A stretch of 64,000 nucleotides of DNA from Bacillota bacterium (lineage in GTDB: Bacteria; Bacillota; Bacilli; Paenibacillales; NBRC-103111): assembly GCA_023388055.1 (NCBI GenBank), contig JAEWGW010000027.1, forward strand, positions 186,001 to 250,000, read 5' to 3'. The position numbers and the translations under genes were made by a program. The first letter of the stretch is position 1. The number at the start of each line of letters is the position of its first letter. This document shows, piece by piece, positions 16,764 to 24,726 of the stretch. The notes under the pieces were generated by a model that was not told the origin of the DNA, made no database searches, and saw only the letters and a list, made by a program, of their open reading frames with translations.

Positions 16764-17699
16764 TTAATCCCGCAATTCCTTGCCGGTAATCTCCAGGAAC
16801 ACGTCGTTCAGCGTGGGAAGTTCGGAATAAATGCGGCCGAAGCTGATCTCCCGCATTTTCAAAAACTCCAGCACATGCTCCAGGTTGTTGCGGCCCTTGC
16901 CGGACTTAATGGACAGGGTCCTGTCGGTGGCTTCCGCAGAATCGATGCCGGGCACCTTCCGGAGAGCTGCCAGCACCTCAGACTGGATGGGGGCGAAGGT
17001 TTCCACGGTTATTTTTTCACCCATGGCGATCATCCCCTTCAGCTCCTCCTTGGTGCCCGCGGCAATGACCTTGCCCTTATCCATAATCACGATGCGGGAG
17101 CAGATCTGCTCGACCTCTTCCATGTAGTGGGAGGTGTACACAATGGTGGCGCCCTGTTCGTTCAGCCGCACAATACCCTCCAGAATTTTATTCCGGCTTT
17201 GGGGATCCACTGCCACGGTAGGCTCATCCAGAATGATCAGCTTGGGCTTGTGGGCAATGCCGCAGGCAATGTTCAGGCGCCGCAGGAGGCCGCCGCTGAG
17301 CTTCTTGGGATAATACTTGGTGAAATCCTCGAGGCCGACGAATTCAATGGCTTCCTTAACGAGCTTTTTGCGCTCCGTTTTGTCCGGTATATAAAGGCCG
17401 CAGAAATAATTGATATTCTCATAAACGGTCAGCTCGTCAAACACGGCCACGTTCTGCATAATGATGCCGATATCCCGCTTGATATCATAGGAGTCGGGTT
17501 TCATGGGTTTGCCGAACACCTCTATCTCACCCTTGTCGTATTCCAGCAGGGCCAGGATGCAGTTGATGATGGTGGTTTTGCCGGAGCCGTTAGGGCCAAG
17601 CAAACCGAAAATTTCCCCTTCCCGCACCTCCAGGGACAAATGATCCAATGCCAAAAGATCCTCGTACCGCTTCACCAGGTTTTTTACTTTAATCACCAT
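16764..17699 (-). CDS. ABC transporter ATPase, LnrL-like
   Basis: A 311-residue ATPase with Walker A GPNGSGKTT (about 35-43), signature LSGGLLRRLNIA, Walker B LIILDEPTVAVD and the switch His in TSHYMEEVEQ. The signature reads LSGGL rather than LSGGQ, as is common in drug-export and nodulation-type ATPases. The C-terminal 80 residues form the extra domain typical of NatA/DrrA-type subunits. It is the first gene of the export operon and is transcribed away from the sensor kinase gene, 189 bp apart, with a palindrome in between that may be the response-regulator site. Confidence 0.94.
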   Translation of the reverse strand: MVIKVKNLVKRYEDLLALDHLSLEVREGEIFGLLGPNGSGKTTIINCILALLEYDKGEIEVFGKPMKPDSYDIKRDIGIIMQNVAVFDELTVYENINYFCGLYIPDKTERKKLVKEAIEFVGLEDFTKYYPKKLSGGLLRRLNIACGIAHKPKLIILDEPTVAVDPQSRNKILEGIVRLNEQGATIVYTSHYMEEVEQICSRIVIMDKGKVIAAGTKEELKGMIAMGEKITVETFAPIQSEVLAALRKVPGIDSAEATDRTLSIKSGKGRNNLEHVLEFLKMREISFGRIYSELPTLNDVFLEITGKELRD

Positions 17700-17785
17700 A
17701 TGTGGCCTCCGCCTCTTAAGTCTTTATAACACTATGTTAACCGCTTTGGCACGGGGGGATAAGTGCGCTGTGTCAGGAGACCGGC

Positions 17786-17799
17786 ATGACAAATGTCAT
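17786..17799. promoter_or_regulatory. Palindrome between divergent regulator and export operons
   Basis: ATGACAAATGTCAT has perfect 6 bp arms around two A. Its place between divergent operons makes it a candidate binding site for the NarL-type regulator encoded at 18999. No binding evidence is available. Confidence 0.45.
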
Positions 17800-17888
17800 T
17801 TTGGGCCTGAACTTGTCCGTCGTCCTGCCCGGGCGATGTGGTAAAATAGAGCTGCAATGATACCGATACCGCGAGGACGAATACGACG

Positions 17889-18983
17889 ATGATGAATTTA
17901 ACCGATAAAGTCATTTTGTTTGCCTCCTGTCTGGTGGTCTATCTGTTGGATCCTGCCGCCGGTATGGAAATCGTGCCGGTGCTGACCGCTGTAATCATCG
18001 GCAGCTTGATGTTCTACTACGACAGCAAAGGTGCCAGCCTGCTGCTGTCCTCTGCGTTTATCGCCGCCTGTATTCCGATGCCGGGGCTGCTGTTCTTTTT
18101 TCCGCTGGTGGGATATGACCTGTACTTCCGGCCTTGGCAGTGGATTGGGGCTGCTGCACTTGTACCGGTCGCGTTTCATTGGGGTCGTTCGGATGTGATG
18201 ATGGCCGTGCTGGTGCTGCTGCTGGGATTCGCCGCCATTCTGAAGCGGAGAACGGATGCCCAATTGAAGCTGTTGGCCAGCTTCTACGAGCTGCGGGATT
18301 CCTCCCGGGAGATGGCCCTTGTACTGAAGCGGCAGAATCAGGAGCTGATGGAGAAGCAGGATGACCGGATCAGTTTGGCCACCTTGAATGAGCGCAACCG
18401 GATTGCCCGGGAAATCCATGATAATGTGGGGCATCTTCTGTCCAGCTCGCTGTTGCAGATGGGGGCTATGCTTGCGGTGACGAAGGATGAAAAGGCCCGC
18501 CCGCCTCTTCTAACCTTGAAGACAACTCTTTCGGAGGCCATGGACAGTATCCGTCAGAGTGTGCATAATCTGTATGATGAATCGGTGGATCTGCATGCCC
18601 AGCTTCAGGAGCTGGCCGATAAATTCACCTTCTGCACCTTGGATTTTGACTATGACATCCAGAGCAATCCGGATAAACGGCTGAAGTATGCGCTGATTTC
18701 CATCGTGAAGGAAGCCTTGTCCAATATTGTCAGGCATTCGGACGCCAGTTGGGCCAGTGTGACGCTGCGGGAGCATCCGGCTTTTTACCAGCTGGTAGTC
18801 CGGGATAACGGACGGGTAAAGGCGATGAATCCGGAGAACGGCATCGGCCTGAAAAATATCGAGAGCCGTGTGGAGGCCTTCCACGGAATTATGCGCATCC
18901 TGACAAAGGATGGGTTTGCGCTGTTTATTTCCATCCCCAAGGACATTGAGCGGGGGGAAGCCGGCGTTGTAAAAAAAGGGTAA
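17889..18983 (+). CDS. Sensor histidine kinase (NarL-system type), LnrJ-like
   Basis: A 364-residue kinase. The first 120 residues contain about four membrane helices with almost no outside loop, so it probably senses something within the membrane. The HisKA_3 dimerisation helix holds the phospho-acceptor His177 (REIHDNVGH). The HATPase domain has the N box KEALSNIVRH and G boxes RDNG and NGIGLKNIESR. This small-loop form is shared with LiaS and LnrJ-like kinases that detect envelope-active drugs. The partner regulator gene follows after 15 nt, and the export operon is divergent. Confidence 0.93.
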   Translation: MMNLTDKVILFASCLVVYLLDPAAGMEIVPVLTAVIIGSLMFYYDSKGASLLLSSAFIAACIPMPGLLFFFPLVGYDLYFRPWQWIGAAALVPVAFHWGRSDVMMAVLVLLLGFAAILKRRTDAQLKLLASFYELRDSSREMALVLKRQNQELMEKQDDRISLATLNERNRIAREIHDNVGHLLSSSLLQMGAMLAVTKDEKARPPLLTLKTTLSEAMDSIRQSVHNLYDESVDLHAQLQELADKFTFCTLDFDYDIQSNPDKRLKYALISIVKEALSNIVRHSDASWASVTLREHPAFYQLVVRDNGRVKAMNPENGIGLKNIESRVEAFHGIMRILTKDGFALFISIPKDIERGEAGVVKKG

Positions 18984-18998
18984 GGAGGATACTGCGGC

Positions 18999-19619
18999 AT
19001 GAAGGTTGTAGTGGTGGATGACGACAAGCTGGTGACGGCTTCGCTCAAAACGATTCTGGAGGCGGAGGCGGATATTTCGGTTGCCGGAACCGGGCATAAC
19101 GGGCGGGAGGCTGTGGAACTGTTCCGGACGCTTGAGCCGGACATTCTGCTGATGGACATCCGTATGGAGGGCATGACGGGAGTGGAGGCAGCGGAGCTTC
19201 TGCTGGGGGAGGAGCCGTCCCGGAAAATCCTGTTTTTGACTACCTTTTCCGATGATGAGTACATTGTGAAGGCGATCCGGCTGGGAGCCAAGGGATACAT
19301 ATTGAAGCAGGATTTTGAGAGCATCGTGCCGTCCCTGCGTACAGTGTACGGAGGCCAGCGTGTATTCGGGGATGAGATCATCACCCGGATCCCGGCTCTG
19401 CTGAACAAGGGCGTTAAGGCGGATTGGGCCCGTTTGGGCTTAAATGAGAAGGAATGGGACATTATTGTGCAGGTGGCCAACGGACTCTCCAATAAGGAGA
19501 TTGCCAAGGAGCTGTTCTTAAGCGAAGGAACGGTCCGCAATTATATCAGCATCATCCTGGAAAAGCTGGAGCTGCGGGACCGTACCCAACTGGCGATTTT
19601 TTATTTCCGGAACGGGTAG
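18999..19619 (+). CDS. Response regulator, NarL/LuxR family, LnrK-like
   Basis: A 206-residue regulator. The receiver domain covers about 1-118, with the acidic cluster VVDDDK, phospho-acceptor Asp53 (LLMDIRM) and the conserved Lys in KGYILKQ. A LuxR-type helix-turn-helix covers about 142-200 (GLSNKEIAKELFLSEGTVRN). It should be phosphorylated by the kinase encoded just upstream and activate the divergent ATPase-permease operon. AAGGAGGA lies about 9 nt before the ATG. Confidence 0.94.
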   Translation: MKVVVVDDDKLVTASLKTILEAEADISVAGTGHNGREAVELFRTLEPDILLMDIRMEGMTGVEAAELLLGEEPSRKILFLTTFSDDEYIVKAIRLGAKGYILKQDFESIVPSLRTVYGGQRVFGDEIITRIPALLNKGVKADWARLGLNEKEWDIIVQVANGLSNKEIAKELFLSEGTVRNYISIILEKLELRDRTQLAIFYFRNG

Positions 19620-19632
19620 AGCTTCAGCCACC

Positions 19633-19655
19633 TAATGAATTTCAGCCACGCTATT
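19633..19655. repeat. Solo unit related to repeat cluster 4
   Basis: One copy of the TTTCAGCCACGCTATT-type unit, 196 bp before cluster 4, cut off from it by the terminator hairpin at about 19700. Confidence 0.6.
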
Positions 19656-19697
19656 TCACCCGTTTGGCCCGCCCACCTGCCTATCTATTCCTGTGAA

Positions 19698-19756
19698 CAA
19701 AAAAACCGCCTCAATGCGCCTGCTCCCAAAAGAGCATCACGTATCGAGGCGGTTTG
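19698..19756 (-). terminator. Hairpin terminator between convergent genes
   Basis: AAACCGCCTC (19703-19712) pairs with GAGGCGGTTT (19746-19755), and an inner TGCTC/GAGCA hairpin gives a branched fold. The T run is on the minus strand, so it mainly serves the collagen-like gene, but it may also stop the regulator transcript. Confidence 0.7.
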
Positions 19757-19828
19757 TGCTTCATAAAACAGAGATGGCATATGACGAAGGTGGGCTCGCG
19801 GGCAGAGGACGTGGGAAGGGTGGGATTC

Positions 19829-20011
19829 TTACGAATCTCAGCCACGTTATTTTACCGATTTGGCCTGTCTTCCGGTTGTAACGAATCTGAGGCGTCTTAT
19901 TCCGGCAAAAAGACGTTGAAATGAGCTAAGGAGTATGCAATAGCGTGGCTTAGTTTCGTTACATTTCCAAACGGCCACTTTTTTGCGAAATAAGCGTTGT
20001 GAGGTTCGTTA
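19829..20011. repeat. Four-unit direct/inverted repeat cluster 4 (TAACGAATCT type)
   Basis: Units of 23 bp: forward at 19829 and 19879, inverted at 19939 and 19989. Spacing is 50, 60 and 50. Forward units begin TAACGAATCT or TTACGAATCT and end in TTATT or CTATT. It lies between the convergent regulator and collagen-like genes, and no gene is seen between 19620 and 20052. Confidence 0.85.
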
Positions 20012-20052
20012 GAACTCGACTCCCAGCGGCTTCCGGGGACCACCGTGGGCGG

Positions 20053-22059
20053 TTAGCTCAGGCTCAGCCCTGCGCTGGCATAGCCGGTAAGGGTAATGAC
20101 CAAAGCTGAGGTTCCGGAGAATACCATGAGCAAGCGGGTCCCTTCTGTCACCGGAATGGACAACCCGCTGGTGGTGTCGGAGACGGTAGTGCCCAGCACG
20201 GTAACGGCCGGCAAGGTCATGGTAACGAGTGCGCCTGGCACGGGAGTGAAGGTATTGCTGTCCGGATTGGCGGATGCATAGATTTGCGCAGTCACTTCCG
20301 GAGTATCCAGCAAGGAAAGGCCGACCACGACGCTGAAAAATGCGGAGATGGAGGTAATGACACCGTCACGAGGTACGACAAAGGCATAGTTGGTGGCAAC
20401 TCCTGTTCCACCCACCAGGCTGATGTTGCCGCCCACCAAGGAAACGCCGGGGAAGCTGCCGCCAAAACCCACCAAGGTGGTGGTGCCGACAATATTGCCG
20501 ACCAAGCCGGTTAACACTGCCGGTGCTCCTGAGGCAAAAGGGATTACAGCGGAGGATCCCGCTACGCCGGTGGCTCCGGTACCGCCGGTAGCGCCGGTGA
20601 GCCCGGTGGGGCCGGTTGCTCCAGAAACCCCGGTGGTACCGGTAGTACCAGGCAAGCCGGTTGCCCCTGTAACACCTGTCGTACCGACTCCGGTAGGTCC
20701 AGTCGCCCCAGTGGCTCCAGTACCGCCAATATCACCGGTGGCACCCGTGTTGCCGGTTGCTCCGGAAACCCCGGTGGCACCGGTAGTACCAGTAGCACCG
20801 GTAGTACCAGGCAAGCCGGTTGGCCCTGTAACACCTGTCGTACCGACTCCGGTAGGTCCAGTCGCCCCAGTGGCTCCAGTACCGCCAGTGTCACCGGTGG
20901 CGCCCGTGCTGCCGGTTGTTCCGGAAACCCCGGTGGCACCGGTAGTACCAGTAGCACCGGTAGTACCAGTAGCACCGGTATTACCGGTCACGCCGGTAGT
21001 ACCAGGCAAGCCGGTTGCCCCTGTAGCACCTGTCGTACCGACTCCGGTAGGTCCAGTCGCCCCAGTGGCTCCAGTACCGCCAATATCACCGGTGGCACCC
21101 GTGCTGCCGGTTGCTCCAGAAACCCCGGTGGCACCGGTAGTACCAGTAGCACCGGTAGTACCAGGCAAGCCGGTTGCCCCTGTAGCACCTGTCGTACCGA
21201 CTCCGGTAGGTCCAGTCGCCCCAGTGGCTCCAGTACCGCCAATGTCACCGGTGGCGCCCGTGCTGCCGGTAACTCCTGGAACCCCGGTAGTACCGGTAGC
21301 ACCAGGCAAGCCGGTAGTACCTGTCGTTCCGACCCCGGTAGGCCCGGTGGCGCCCGTGCTGCCGGTAACTCCTGGAACCCCGGTAGTACCGGTAGTACCA
21401 GGCAAGCCAGTCGCACCTGTCGTTCCGACTCCGGTAGGCCCAGTTGCCCCAGTCATTCCAGTAGCGCCTGGTAAGCCGGTAGCTCCGCTCACACCCGTCG
21501 CCCCTGTTGTTCCTCCACCTGTAGGCCCAGTGGCCCCTGTTACGCCCGGACTGCCAGTGGGCCCGGTTGGCCCTGTTGCCCCGCTCAAGTTTAAATCAAG
21601 GGCATTCATTAGGATAACCTCATCCACCAGCATGCTGCTGGTTGCCGGCTGCGGAGCCAAGCTTATGGAGATCTGGGCGGAGACAGTCCCGGCAGGCGCA
21701 GGAGTGGTAACCCCTTCAAAAACCTGCCACTGTGCGTTGGTAAAGAAACCGGGAGGCACAATGAGGGTATGGCCTGCGCCAAGATATTGCATAGCGCTGT
21801 TGAAAAAGTTTACCGTGATGACCACCGCAGGGCTCTGTCCGCCAAAGGGATAGGCCAAGGATAAAGACACATATAATCCTTCCCCGGGAGCGACCCCCAC
21901 GGCTTGCTGCAACGAAGCATTAGGCAACCCGCTCAGCAGCTGGGCGCTCTGAAAGCCTCCCTTGGATATGGAGCTGACCGTTGTGTTAACGGATACCCAG
22001 TTTGCCAAGCCCGTTTCAAAGCTTCCATTCACAATGCGGTTGTTTAATTGAATGGCCAA
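20053..22059 (-). CDS. Collagen-like surface protein with BclB-type C-terminal domain
   Basis: A 668-residue protein. An N-terminal domain (about 1-165; NGSFETGLANW) resembles the NTTRR-F1 domain placed before triple-helix repeats. Then comes a Gly-X-Y region (about 168-515) made mostly of GATGPTG and GTTGATG triplets. A beta-rich C-terminal domain (about 520-668; IPFASGAPAVLTG) resembles exosporium BclB. Such proteins form hair-like or surface filaments of spores or cells, and the many Thr residues are probable glycosylation sites. The start is TTG at 22059, six nt behind GAGGTG; a GTG at 22068 overlaps that ribosome site. There is no signal peptide, as in other exosporium proteins deposited from the mother cell. 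Confidence 0.88.
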   Translation of the reverse strand: MAIQLNNRIVNGSFETGLANWVSVNTTVSSISKGGFQSAQLLSGLPNASLQQAVGVAPGEGLYVSLSLAYPFGGQSPAVVITVNFFNSAMQYLGAGHTLIVPPGFFTNAQWQVFEGVTTPAPAGTVSAQISISLAPQPATSSMLVDEVILMNALDLNLSGATGPTGPTGSPGVTGATGPTGGGTTGATGVSGATGLPGATGMTGATGPTGVGTTGATGLPGTTGTTGVPGVTGSTGATGPTGVGTTGTTGLPGATGTTGVPGVTGSTGATGDIGGTGATGATGPTGVGTTGATGATGLPGTTGATGTTGATGVSGATGSTGATGDIGGTGATGATGPTGVGTTGATGATGLPGTTGVTGNTGATGTTGATGTTGATGVSGTTGSTGATGDTGGTGATGATGPTGVGTTGVTGPTGLPGTTGATGTTGATGVSGATGNTGATGDIGGTGATGATGPTGVGTTGVTGATGLPGTTGTTGVSGATGPTGLTGATGGTGATGVAGSSAVIPFASGAPAVLTGLVGNIVGTTTLVGFGGSFPGVSLVGGNISLVGGTGVATNYAFVVPRDGVITSISAFFSVVVGLSLLDTPEVTAQIYASANPDSNTFTPVPGALVTMTLPAVTVLGTTVSDTTSGLSIPVTEGTRLLMVFSGTSALVITLTGYASAGLSLS

Positions 22060-22299
22060 GATTATCACCTCGATTTTAGTTTAATAAGCAGAGAAAGATT
22101 CCACTTTTGTCCAAAGAAATGGGATAACTGACGGGAGAGTGATGCACCACTAAGGCTTGCTTGAAGGACAACTCTCGTTGGCAGTTAATATATTGTATTG
22201 AAAATGAAAGATTTGGAATGGTACATCCGCGTATTTATTTGTGGGTGATTTTACAAATTTTTCTTGTCCCTTTGGCGCCGGACGTAAGCGATCCTAGAA

Positions 22300-22352
22300 A
22301 AATGAAACAGGGCAAGGAAACAACCTCCCATCGGAGATGTTCCTTGCCCTGT
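22300..22352 (-). terminator. Terminator after mannosyltransferase gene
   Basis: A 13 bp perfect stem (ACAGGGCAAGGAA with TTCCTTGCCCTGT) followed by a T-rich stretch on the minus strand. The rest of 22060-22378 holds no gene I can support. Confidence 0.85.
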
Positions 22353-22378
22353 ACATTTGTACATAAAGAAGATCCTTC

Positions 22379-23665
22379 TTAAACCACGAAGAAATATTCC
22401 GTCACAAAACAGATGGTAATCACGGTATTGAGCATAATCAGCAGAGTTACCGCAGCGTTCCGGATCAGGGGATACCGGGACGTGAGATCATGCAGGTAGA
22501 AGTACATGGGGATGGACACCATCATGTAGCGCACAATGCTGGTTAAAAGATCGGGTGAGCTGCTAAAGGGAATGGCGATCAGGAAGAAGCCGTAGACGAA
22601 AAACAGCAGCTCCATTAAATTGCCGAACAGCTTGCGCCAATGTTTGACCGCATAGAGAGCAAATACCAACAGGGCGAAGGTCGCCATGACAAAGGAGATG
22701 ACCCCGTTATCCCAGCCCCCTCCGCTCAGGATAAAATATGGCTTGCTGAAGTAATGTACATAATTGCCGAAGGGAAAAGCGGTTGCCCGGCCCCAATTAT
22801 CCTGTTCATGCATCGGCGCCAGGAAATCCCCGGTCAGGTTCTTCATGTAAGCCAGGTAACTCAGCATAGGCAGCATCGCCATCACCGCATACCCCAGGAA
22901 GCGGGCATCCGCCCAAACCAGCTTGCGCCGCCGGATCAGCTCCACCAGAATGGCTCCCCCGGCAAAAACCAGATTGGCTATACCCGGAACCCGGGTCACC
23001 GTAGACAGGCCTGCTGCCACCATGGCCCAGAAGAACCGTTTCGTATGGGCAAAATATAAGGTGGCCGCACACAGCAGGAGGAACAGGCTTTCCGTATACA
23101 TCAGCGAAAAGTAGATGGAGGCCGGGTACACCACCACTGTGAACAGGATAAAGCCAATGCCTTCCTTGGCTACCCCCCGGGCCAAAGCCGTCAGGTGGAT
23201 GAAGTATAAGGCGAATACCAGCAGCACATTGGACAACACCAGGCCGGTGGTATGCAGGCTCCATGGAAGAACATACGACAGCCCTTTGACCATCAAGGGG
23301 TACAGGGGAAAGAAAACCCAGTTGGCCGGAGGATGAGGCTCATCATTCTGGTATGTATTGTATCCGTCCCGGGCAATGCTCATATAGGAAAACACATCGA
23401 ACTTGTACACATGGGCGGGCTTCAGAACCTGGGTATCCGACAGCTTTTCCGGAAGATCCATAACCTGCAGCACCTGTCCGTCTCCCAGGTCGAAGGTTTT
23501 GTAGGTGGGCTGCATGGTATAAGCCGGAAACAGATTTAATCCCAAATAACCGATTCCGTAAAGCAAAAGACGGCTGACGATGACAATCAGAAGCGCATAT
23601 CCCAGGATTGCCGCGTGGCGCTTCCATCCCAGTTTTTCCAACGGGGGTGCAGTGGTAACGGGCAT
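22379..23665 (-). CDS. Polytopic mannosyltransferase-like protein (PIG-V-like, GT-C fold)
   Basis: A 428-residue membrane protein with about ten helices. The first loop after helix 1 is long and carries FDVFSYMSIARDGY and NWVFFPLYPLMV. Later come LMYTESLFLLL and STVTRVPG. These segments match the PIG-V/GT-C layout, in which a lipid-linked sugar is transferred outside the membrane. The true bacterial acceptor is unknown. The gene lies next to, and is transcribed in the same direction as, the collagen-like protein gene, which suggests a role in glycosylating a Thr-rich surface protein; this is inference. It has its own terminator and starts 72 nt from the formate channel gene end. Confidence 0.8.
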   Translation of the reverse strand: MPVTTAPPLEKLGWKRHAAILGYALLIVIVSRLLLYGIGYLGLNLFPAYTMQPTYKTFDLGDGQVLQVMDLPEKLSDTQVLKPAHVYKFDVFSYMSIARDGYNTYQNDEPHPPANWVFFPLYPLMVKGLSYVLPWSLHTTGLVLSNVLLVFALYFIHLTALARGVAKEGIGFILFTVVVYPASIYFSLMYTESLFLLLCAATLYFAHTKRFFWAMVAAGLSTVTRVPGIANLVFAGGAILVELIRRRKLVWADARFLGYAVMAMLPMLSYLAYMKNLTGDFLAPMHEQDNWGRATAFPFGNYVHYFSKPYFILSGGGWDNGVISFVMATFALLVFALYAVKHWRKLFGNLMELLFFVYGFFLIAIPFSSSPDLLTSIVRYMMVSIPMYFYLHDLTSRYPLIRNAAVTLLIMLNTVITICFVTEYFFVV

Positions 23666-23737
23666 GTGATCTCTCCTATTGTTCTCTTTATGTATATAGA
23701 CGCAGGTTATTACTGTTTTGTTGCCAAATTAACCAAT

Positions 23738-24523
23738 TTAGTGGGAATCGTCGAGAAAGGGTTTGTTGACATAGTAATACATAACTCCCATCAGAACGCC
23801 GCCACCGATCAAATTGCCGATAGTGACGGGGATCAGATTGTGGAACACACCGTACCAGGAGATGGTTCCCGGATGATGGAGCACCAGAGCAATGGCGAAG
23901 GTACACATGTTGGCGATGCTGTGCTCATAGCCGGAGATGAAGAAGCAGAAGACGAAGAGCATCATGGCGAACATTTTGGCGCCGTCGCTTTTCATGGACA
24001 TGGGCACGAAGAAGGCCAGACACACCAGCCAGTTACAGAGAATGGCCCGGAAGAACAATTGGCTGACGGGCGCCTCCATCTTGTGGGCCACCACATCCAG
24101 CAGGAACTGGTTCACACTGGAGGAATTGAACAGCCCGGTAAGATAGATCAGCAGGGCAAAGGCAGCTGCCCCCAGAATATTGCCCAAGTAGCTCACGCAC
24201 CACATCCGCGCCACTTCCACCCACTCCATTTTCCGGCGCAGGGCGGCATAGCTGTAATAGAAGGTATCCCCGGTAAACAGGTCACCGCCGCCGTACGAGA
24301 TCAGGATAATAGCCGCACCGAAGGTGATGGCCGCCATGGGATAGGTTAAGGGAGAATGCTCGAGAAAGAAGTAATTGCCTGTTTTGAAGGCAACGATAAC
24401 CCCGAAGCCGATGAACATACTGGCCAGCATGGCCCGTGCAATATAGCGCAGCACGCTTTGCCGGTATATTTTTTGTTTTTTGAGGGCCAATGCCTCTACC
24501 TGTGCCAGCATTTCCATTTCCAT
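23738..24523 (-). CDS. Formate/nitrite transporter family channel
   Basis: A 261-residue protein with six membrane helices of the FNT (FocA/NirC) fold. Recognisable parts are the second-helix region LEHSPLTYPMAAITFGAA, GGDLFTGDTFYY, the inner half-helix WLVCLAFFVPMS and the C-terminal NLIPVTIGNLIGGGVLMG with the family NxxGG motif. FNT proteins form pentamers that pass formate, nitrite or related small acids. No pyruvate formate-lyase or nitrite reductase gene is adjacent, so the substrate cannot be set. AGGGGGCT lies about 8 nt before the ATG. Confidence 0.93.
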   Translation of the reverse strand: MEMEMLAQVEALALKKQKIYRQSVLRYIARAMLASMFIGFGVIVAFKTGNYFFLEHSPLTYPMAAITFGAAIILISYGGGDLFTGDTFYYSYAALRRKMEWVEVARMWCVSYLGNILGAAAFALLIYLTGLFNSSSVNQFLLDVVAHKMEAPVSQLFFRAILCNWLVCLAFFVPMSMKSDGAKMFAMMLFVFCFFISGYEHSIANMCTFAIALVLHHPGTISWYGVFHNLIPVTIGNLIGGGVLMGVMYYYVNKPFLDDSH

Positions 24524-24636
24524 AGCCGCGTAGCCCCCTTGATTGATCTTTGCTCCAAAAAAGCAGGATATTCCAGTGGATTACGGTTTATTATACCCAA
24601 TTACCCCAAGTGAATCGAATGAACCAAGGTTTTGTT

Positions 24637-24664
24637 TTTTGGCCGGGGGAAGCAGTGGTATACT
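24637..24664 (+). promoter_or_regulatory. Candidate promoter of the PRiA4-ORF3/DUF6155 gene
   Basis: TATACT (24659-24664) with a weak TTTTGG 16 bp upstream, 62 nt before the start codon. Confidence 0.35.
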
Positions 24665-24726
24665 ATACGGAGATGGTAACAAATAGGAAAACCTAAACCC
24701 GGTATCTGCAAAAGGAGAATACGATC

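Noticed and set aside
17732..17914. 60-residue minus-strand frame with a signal-peptide-like start
   Set aside because: It overlaps the kinase start and covers the divergent promoter region; no ribosome site or family match.
20600..21500. CRISPR-like look of regular short repeats
   Set aside because: Repeats are in-frame Gly-X-Y codons without constant repeat/spacer lengths; they encode the collagen-like region.
20390..21853. 487-residue plus-strand frame rich in Pro and Val
   Set aside because: It is the antisense of the Gly-X-Y repeats; the GGT/ACC codon pattern opens the opposite strand. No ribosome site.
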